Source: Candidatus Tepidiaquacellales bacterium UBA2330 (GTDB lineage Bacteria > Bacteroidota > Ignavibacteria > Tepidaquicellales > Tepidaquicellaceae). From it: a stretch of 17,923 bases of DNA. The stretch is from the NCBI GenBank assembly GCA_002344965.1, contig DDUU01000041.1, positions 1-17,923 on the forward strand, given 5' to 3'. This document shows, in pieces, positions 14,011 to 17,923 of the stretch. The notes under the pieces are model-generated. The model was not told where the DNA came from, did no database searches, and was given only the letters and a program-made list of their open reading frames with translations. Positions within the stretch are counted from its first letter, which is position 1, and each line of letters starts with the position of its first letter. A program made the translations under genes and the position numbers.

Positions 14011-17000
14011 ATGTACAATCAATGCAAACTAACCTTGATTTTGATAATTGCTGTATTTTTCACGGCTTTAACTCATACTTACGGAATTGAAACTGATGAA
14101 TCTTCAGTTTCCGTTTCAGAGCAAAGTAATGTAATGCACAATACTCATTCTGATTCATTGCCTGCAGGTGTTAATGATGAATGGCTGGATGATATCCGTG
14201 ATGAAACCGGTAATAAAATTAATTTAAACAGCAATTCAAAATCAGGACGCATCCCTGTCGAACCGGAAACAGATGCTCTCCAGAGAAGAATATTCAACGG
14301 ATTAAACACATTTGATAATTTCGGTATCAGTATAAGCTGCGCAGGTGACGTGAACGGAGACGGCTATGAAGATATTATCGTCGGAGCTCCTAACTATTCT
14401 TCAACAACAGGAAGAGCTTACATATTTTTCGGAGGGCTTGCAATGAATACTGTAGCTGACGTAACATTAACCGGTGCTGCAACAAGTAACTATTTCGGAA
14501 GATCAGTCTCAACAGCCGGTGATGTGAACGGAGATGGTTATTCTGATGTGATCGTCGGTGCTTATGGATATAGTACAAACACAGGAAGAGCTTACATTTA
14601 TTTCGGCGGTTCAACTATGAACAATACGGCTGATGTTATTTTGACTGGTCAGGCAGCAAATAACCTGTTCGGAGTTTCAGTTTCTGATGCAGGAGATGTG
14701 AACGGCGACGGATACTCCGATGTAATAGTCGGAGCAAGCGGTTATTCCACCGGTACCGGAAGAGCTTACGTTTATTTTGGCGGCTCAACTATGAATAATG
14801 TAGCCGACGTAACAATGACAGGAGAAGCAACAAATAATATATTCGGATATTCAGTCTCAGGAGCAGGTGATGTGAATGGCGATGGATATTCTGATGTGAT
14901 TTCAGGTGCGTATAATTATTCCTCGATCAGAGGCAGAGCATATGTTTACTTCGGCGGTGCGTCCATGAATAATGTAGCAGACGTTATATTGAACGGAGAG
15001 GCATCAGGAGACAACTTTGGTCATTCAGTTTCTGATGCAGGAGATGTTGACGGCGATGGTTACTCAGATATAGTGGTCGGAGCGTTTGGTTACAGTTCTT
15101 CAACAGGCAGAGTATATATATATTTAGGCGGTGCGTCCATGAATAATACTGCTGATATTATACTCACAGGAGAAAATTCCGGAATTCAGTTCGGACATTC
15201 AGTCTCAACAGCCGGTGATGTGAACGGTGACGGATATTCTGATATTATATCAGGAGCAAATGTTTATGCAACATATACCGGCAGAGTGTATATATTCTTC
15301 GGAGGATCTTCAATGGATAATATACCTGACTCATATATCACCGGTGAAGCACCGGGTAATCAATTCGGTTATTCCGTCTCAAACGCCGGCGATGTGAACG
15401 GTGACGGTTTTTCAGACGTGATTGCCGGAGCCTGGGGGTACGGCACAAATACCGGAAGAGCTTATTTGTATGATTATTTTATGAAAGGACAGATCATACC
15501 GGAAGTTTCAATGTCAGGTGAATCATCAAATAATTATTTCGGAGAAGTTTCAGATGCGGGAGATGTAAACGGTGACGGATATTCCGACGTGATAGTGGGA
15601 GCTTGGGGTTACAGCTCAAATACCGGCAGAGCGTATATATTTTACGGGGGGGTGATTATGGACAATGTAGCTGATGTTACCATGACCGGAGAAACAGCAG
15701 CAAATTTTTTTGGGACTTCAGTTTCTTCAGCCGGAGATGTTAACGGCGACGGTTATTCAGACGTTATTGTCGGAGCTAATGGTTATTCAACATTTACCGG
15801 CAGAGCTTATATTTATTTCGGCGGTGCTTCTATGAATAATGCTGTTGATGTAATTATGACGGGGGGAGCAACAAACAATGGTTTTGGAATTTCAGTATCT
15901 GATGCCGGTGATGTGAATGGCGACGGATATTCCGATGTGATCGTCGGAGCTGAACTCTATAGTTCATCCACAGGAAGAGCTTACATATATTACGGCGGAT
16001 CAACCATGAATAATATTGCAGACGTAACTATGACCGGTCCGGCAGCAGATAGCAAATTTGGGAATTCAGTATCCAAAGCCGGCGATGTAAACGGTGACGG
16101 TTACTCTGATGTGATTGTCGGAGCAGTTAATTATAGCACAGCCACCGGAAGAGCATATTTATTCCTTGGAGGTATTTCCATGAACAATGGTTCAGATGTA
16201 ATATTTACAGGAGAAAGTACCGGAGATCAATTCGGATATTCTGTATCCGATGCCGGCGATGTAAACGGAGACGGATATTCTGATATTATTATCGGAGCAC
16301 GGGGATATCTTTCTTCTACGGGCAGAGCATATATATTTTATGGAGGTCTGCTCACAGACATATATCCGGATGTTATCATAACAGGCGAAATTACTATCAG
16401 CTCTCTTGGAGCTTCTGTTTCTTCGGCCGGTGATTTGAACGCAGACGGGTATTCAGATGTAATAGTAGGAGCAGATATATATTTTATTCACACCGGCAAA
16501 GCTCTTATATTCTTCGGAGGAGCTTCAATGGACAATGTTCCTGATGTCAGTATGTCGGGAGAATCTCCAAATGATTTTTTCGGAGGTTCAGTATCATATG
16601 CCGGAGATTTAAACGGTGACGGCATCTCTGATATTATCTCAGGAGCCAGCAGTAATAATTCTGGTGCAGGAAAAGCATATATTTTTACAGGCTCATTAAT
16701 AAGCATAAAACCAGTTTTGAAATATGTCAAAGATGTTCCTAATGATCAGGGCGGAAAAGTAAATCTCAAATGGGCAAGAAGCGGATATGATGTGAATGGA
16801 AATAATATTATTACAAATTATATTGTGGAAAGAAGTTATCCGCCTTCCGGCGGAAATTATTCCTGGGAAGAAATTGGAAACATTACTGCAAATAAAAATC
16901 CGTTCTATAATTTCACTGCCGATACGCCGCTTGATTCCAGTTCCAATTCCAGCGGAAATATGTTCTTCAGGATAACAGCCAGAACAGAAATATCAAATCA

Positions 17001-17862
17001 GTACTGGAGATCAGCTATTCTTTCAGGAAGGAGCCTGGATAACATTGCTCCTTTTATGGTATCACCGTTTACTGCCACGGCTGTTTCAAACAATATAAGA
17101 CTTAACTGGAGCCGCAGCTCAGCACCGGACCTGATGAATTATTTATTATACAGAAATGTAAACCCTGTCATAAATCCGGAGACCGAACCTGTATTTGCAG
17201 CTACTACAGATACATCTTTTCTGGACACGACTCCATTAACAGGATTATATTATTATTTTATTGTTGCTCAGGATATTCATAACAATAAAAGTCCGGTTGC
17301 TGTCGCGGAACGCCCGGGCATGATTTTAAATCTCGTTACTTATATAGAAGGTTTTTATGATACCGGCTCTAATTTACAGATCAGCGATACTATTACTGTT
17401 GAACTCAGGAATTCCACTTCGCCGTTTGCTGTAGTTGACATTGCTAAAACGGTCCTGTCTTCTAACGGCAGCGCAGCCATAAAATTCAGTAATGCTGTTG
17501 GCGGTAATTATTACTTTGCAGTAAAACACAGAAACACTATCGAAACCTGGAGCAAAACGCCGTTTTTATTTTCACTTTCAAATCCATTGAATTATAATTT
17601 ATCTGTCTTGAATTCACAGGCATACGGAAGTAATCAGATACAAATAGATACTTCGCCTGCCAGGTACGGAATTTACAGCGGTGATGTAAATCAGGACGGC
17701 ACAATTGATCTTACGGATATGAGTCTGATATTTAATGATGCTCTGATTTTTGCAACAGGATATTTACCTACTGACTTGAACGGTGACAGTATAGTTGATG
17801 TCGACGATGCGGTTTTTGTCGATAATAATGCGTTCAATTTTATCAGTAAAATAACACCGTAA
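14011..17862 (+). CDS. Secreted 14x FG-GAP repeat protein with Fn3-like domains and dockerin-like C terminus
   Basis: A 1283-aa protein. Residues 1-25 are a signal peptide (hydrophobic core LTLILIIAVFFTAL). After a roughly 65-aa linker, about 94-895 holds fourteen FG-GAP repeats, each with 'FGxSVSxAGDVNGDGYSDVIVGAxxYSSxTGRAYIYFGG'-type blocks; Asp/Asn at 1, 3, 5 and 9 of each DxNxDGxxD loop should bind calcium, as in integrin-alpha propellers. Two fibronectin-III-like domains follow (about 900-1010 and 1011-1105). The next module (1106-1215) contains HRNTIETWS. The C terminus has two dockerin-like calcium loops: Asp1225/Asn1227/Asp1229/Asp1233/Asp1236 and Asp1255/Asn1257/Asp1259/Asp1263/Asp1266. 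It ends at ISKITP, with no type IX sorting tail. Likely an extracellular adhesion or matrix protein (inference). It stands alone after a long AT-rich gap. Confidence 0.92.
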   Translation: MYNQCKLTLILIIAVFFTALTHTYGIETDESSVSVSEQSNVMHNTHSDSLPAGVNDEWLDDIRDETGNKINLNSNSKSGRIPVEPETDALQRRIFNGLNTFDNFGISISCAGDVNGDGYEDIIVGAPNYSSTTGRAYIFFGGLAMNTVADVTLTGAATSNYFGRSVSTAGDVNGDGYSDVIVGAYGYSTNTGRAYIYFGGSTMNNTADVILTGQAANNLFGVSVSDAGDVNGDGYSDVIVGASGYSTGTGRAYVYFGGSTMNNVADVTMTGEATNNIFGYSVSGAGDVNGDGYSDVISGAYNYSSIRGRAYVYFGGASMNNVADVILNGEASGDNFGHSVSDAGDVDGDGYSDIVVGAFGYSSSTGRVYIYLGGASMNNTADIILTGENSGIQFGHSVSTAGDVNGDGYSDIISGANVYATYTGRVYIFFGGSSMDNIPDSYITGEAPGNQFGYSVSNAGDVNGDGFSDVIAGAWGYGTNTGRAYLYDYFMKGQIIPEVSMSGESSNNYFGEVSDAGDVNGDGYSDVIVGAWGYSSNTGRAYIFYGGVIMDNVADVTMTGETAANFFGTSVSSAGDVNGDGYSDVIVGANGYSTFTGRAYIYFGGASMNNAVDVIMTGGATNNGFGISVSDAGDVNGDGYSDVIVGAELYSSSTGRAYIYYGGSTMNNIADVTMTGPAADSKFGNSVSKAGDVNGDGYSDVIVGAVNYSTATGRAYLFLGGISMNNGSDVIFTGESTGDQFGYSVSDAGDVNGDGYSDIIIGARGYLSSTGRAYIFYGGLLTDIYPDVIITGEITISSLGASVSSAGDLNADGYSDVIVGADIYFIHTGKALIFFGGASMDNVPDVSMSGESPNDFFGGSVSYAGDLNGDGISDIISGASSNNSGAGKAYIFTGSLISIKPVLKYVKDVPNDQGGKVNLKWARSGYDVNGNNIITNYIVERSYPPSGGNYSWEEIGNITANKNPFYNFTADTPLDSSSNSSGNMFFRITARTEISNQYWRSAILSGRSLDNIAPFMVSPFTATAVSNNIRLNWSRSSAPDLMNYLLYRNVNPVINPETEPVFAATTDTSFLDTTPLTGLYYYFIVAQDIHNNKSPVAVAERPGMILNLVTYIEGFYDTGSNLQISDTITVELRNSTSPFAVVDIAKTVLSSNGSAAIKFSNAVGGNYYFAVKHRNTIETWSKTPFLFSLSNPLNYNLSVLNSQAYGSNQIQIDTSPARYGIYSGDVNQDGTIDLTDMSLIFNDALIFATGYLPTDLNGDSIVDVDDAVFVDNNAFNFISKITP
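14290..16696 (+). repeat. Fourteen in-frame 174-bp tandem repeats (FG-GAP units)
   Basis: The first Asp of each calcium loop is at residue 113, 171, 229, 287, 345, 403, 461, 518, 576, 634, 692, 750, 808 and 866. The step is exactly 58 residues (174 bp) every time except 461 to 518, which is 57. The DNA of the units differs at many third codon positions (GGAGATGGTTATTCTGAT versus GGCGACGGATACTCCGAT) while the protein stays the same, so these are old units held by selection and not a recent slippage array. Units 13 and 14 (DLN in place of DVN) are the most diverged. Confidence 0.92.
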
Positions 17863-17871
17863 AAAATTATT

Positions 17872-17923
17872 AGTTACGAGTTTCGAGTTACGGGTACGGG
17901 TTGTCTTGTCCTGAAATAGGTTT
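17872..17923. other. Short degenerate repeats at the window end, possible edge of a mobile element
   Basis: AGTTACGAG (17872-17880), AGTTACGGG (17886-17894) and GGTACGGG (17893-17900) are near-copies that follow the stop codon by about 10 bp. The last bases, TTGTCCTGAAATAGG (17906-17920), resemble in my memory the terminal sequence of some insertion elements; the rest is beyond the window, so this cannot be decided. Confidence 0.25.

Noticed and set aside
14390..14614. Antisense frame (74 aa) within the FG-GAP repeats.
   Set aside because: It is a product of the repeated, strongly biased coding sequence on the other strand; it carries no recognisable motif and no start context.
14290..16696. 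Considered whether the 174-bp units are a recent slippage array or an assembly artefact.
   Set aside because: Units differ at many synonymous positions and two units carry amino-acid changes in the loop, so they are distinct old copies.

Overview
The window looks like the chromosome of an AT-rich member of the Bacteroidota/Chlorobi group, most likely an Ignavibacteria-type bacterium. The evidence is a C-terminal sorting domain of the type IX secretion system (NYPNPFNP...SGIYYY pattern), a GWxTD-domain protein, a DUF2851 protein, a dockerin-tailed FG-GAP protein of the kind common in that group, and start sites that mostly lack a Shine-Dalgarno sequence. No phage, plasmid, rRNA, tRNA or CRISPR array is visible. 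Most of the window is ordinary chromosome, with large secreted proteins at both edges.

Layout. (1) 2-685 (+): the 3' end of a large secreted protein with a fibronectin-III-like segment and a type IX sorting tail. (2) 909-1946 (+): a deoxyhypusine-synthase-family protein closed by a clear intrinsic terminator (1971-1998). (3) 7035-2020 (-): a six-gene run read leftward: hflX (TTG start), a glutaryl-CoA-dehydrogenase-like acyl-CoA dehydrogenase, an overlapping two-gene module (63-aa protein plus 146-aa MNT-type nucleotidyltransferase), ispH (long form) and a beta-carbonic anhydrase. Gaps are short (12-44 bp) and one pair overlaps by 59 bp, so co-transcription is plausible. (4) 7036-7310: a divergent intergenic region carrying a GC-richer, REP-like two-part hairpin. 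(5) 7311-9989 (+): rimO, then a GWxTD-domain protein with a rare strong AGGAGG ribosome binding site. (6) 11685-9993 (-): a TPR lipoprotein and a DUF58 protein with a TTG start, convergent with the GWxTD gene at 3 bp. (7) 11758-13155 (+): a DUF2851 protein. (8) 13156-14010: an 855-bp very AT-rich gap with small dyads. (9) 14011-17862 (+): a 1283-aa secreted protein with fourteen FG-GAP repeats, two Fn3-like domains and a dockerin-like C terminus. The last about 50 bases hold short degenerate repeats and possibly the edge of a mobile element.

How the genes fit together. The central genes are housekeeping or stress functions: ribosome rescue GTPase, S12 methylthiolation, isoprenoid precursor synthesis, CO2/bicarbonate exchange and acyl-CoA oxidation. 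The edge genes encode envelope or extracellular proteins. The points that most deserve a second look are the FG-GAP protein (14 repeats at an exact 58-residue spacing, with one break exactly between repeats 7 and 8, which suggests two seven-bladed propellers), the overlapping nucleotidyltransferase pair, which looks like a toxin-antitoxin module, and the deoxyhypusine-synthase homologue, which keeps the catalytic lysine but has changed substrate-pocket positions.
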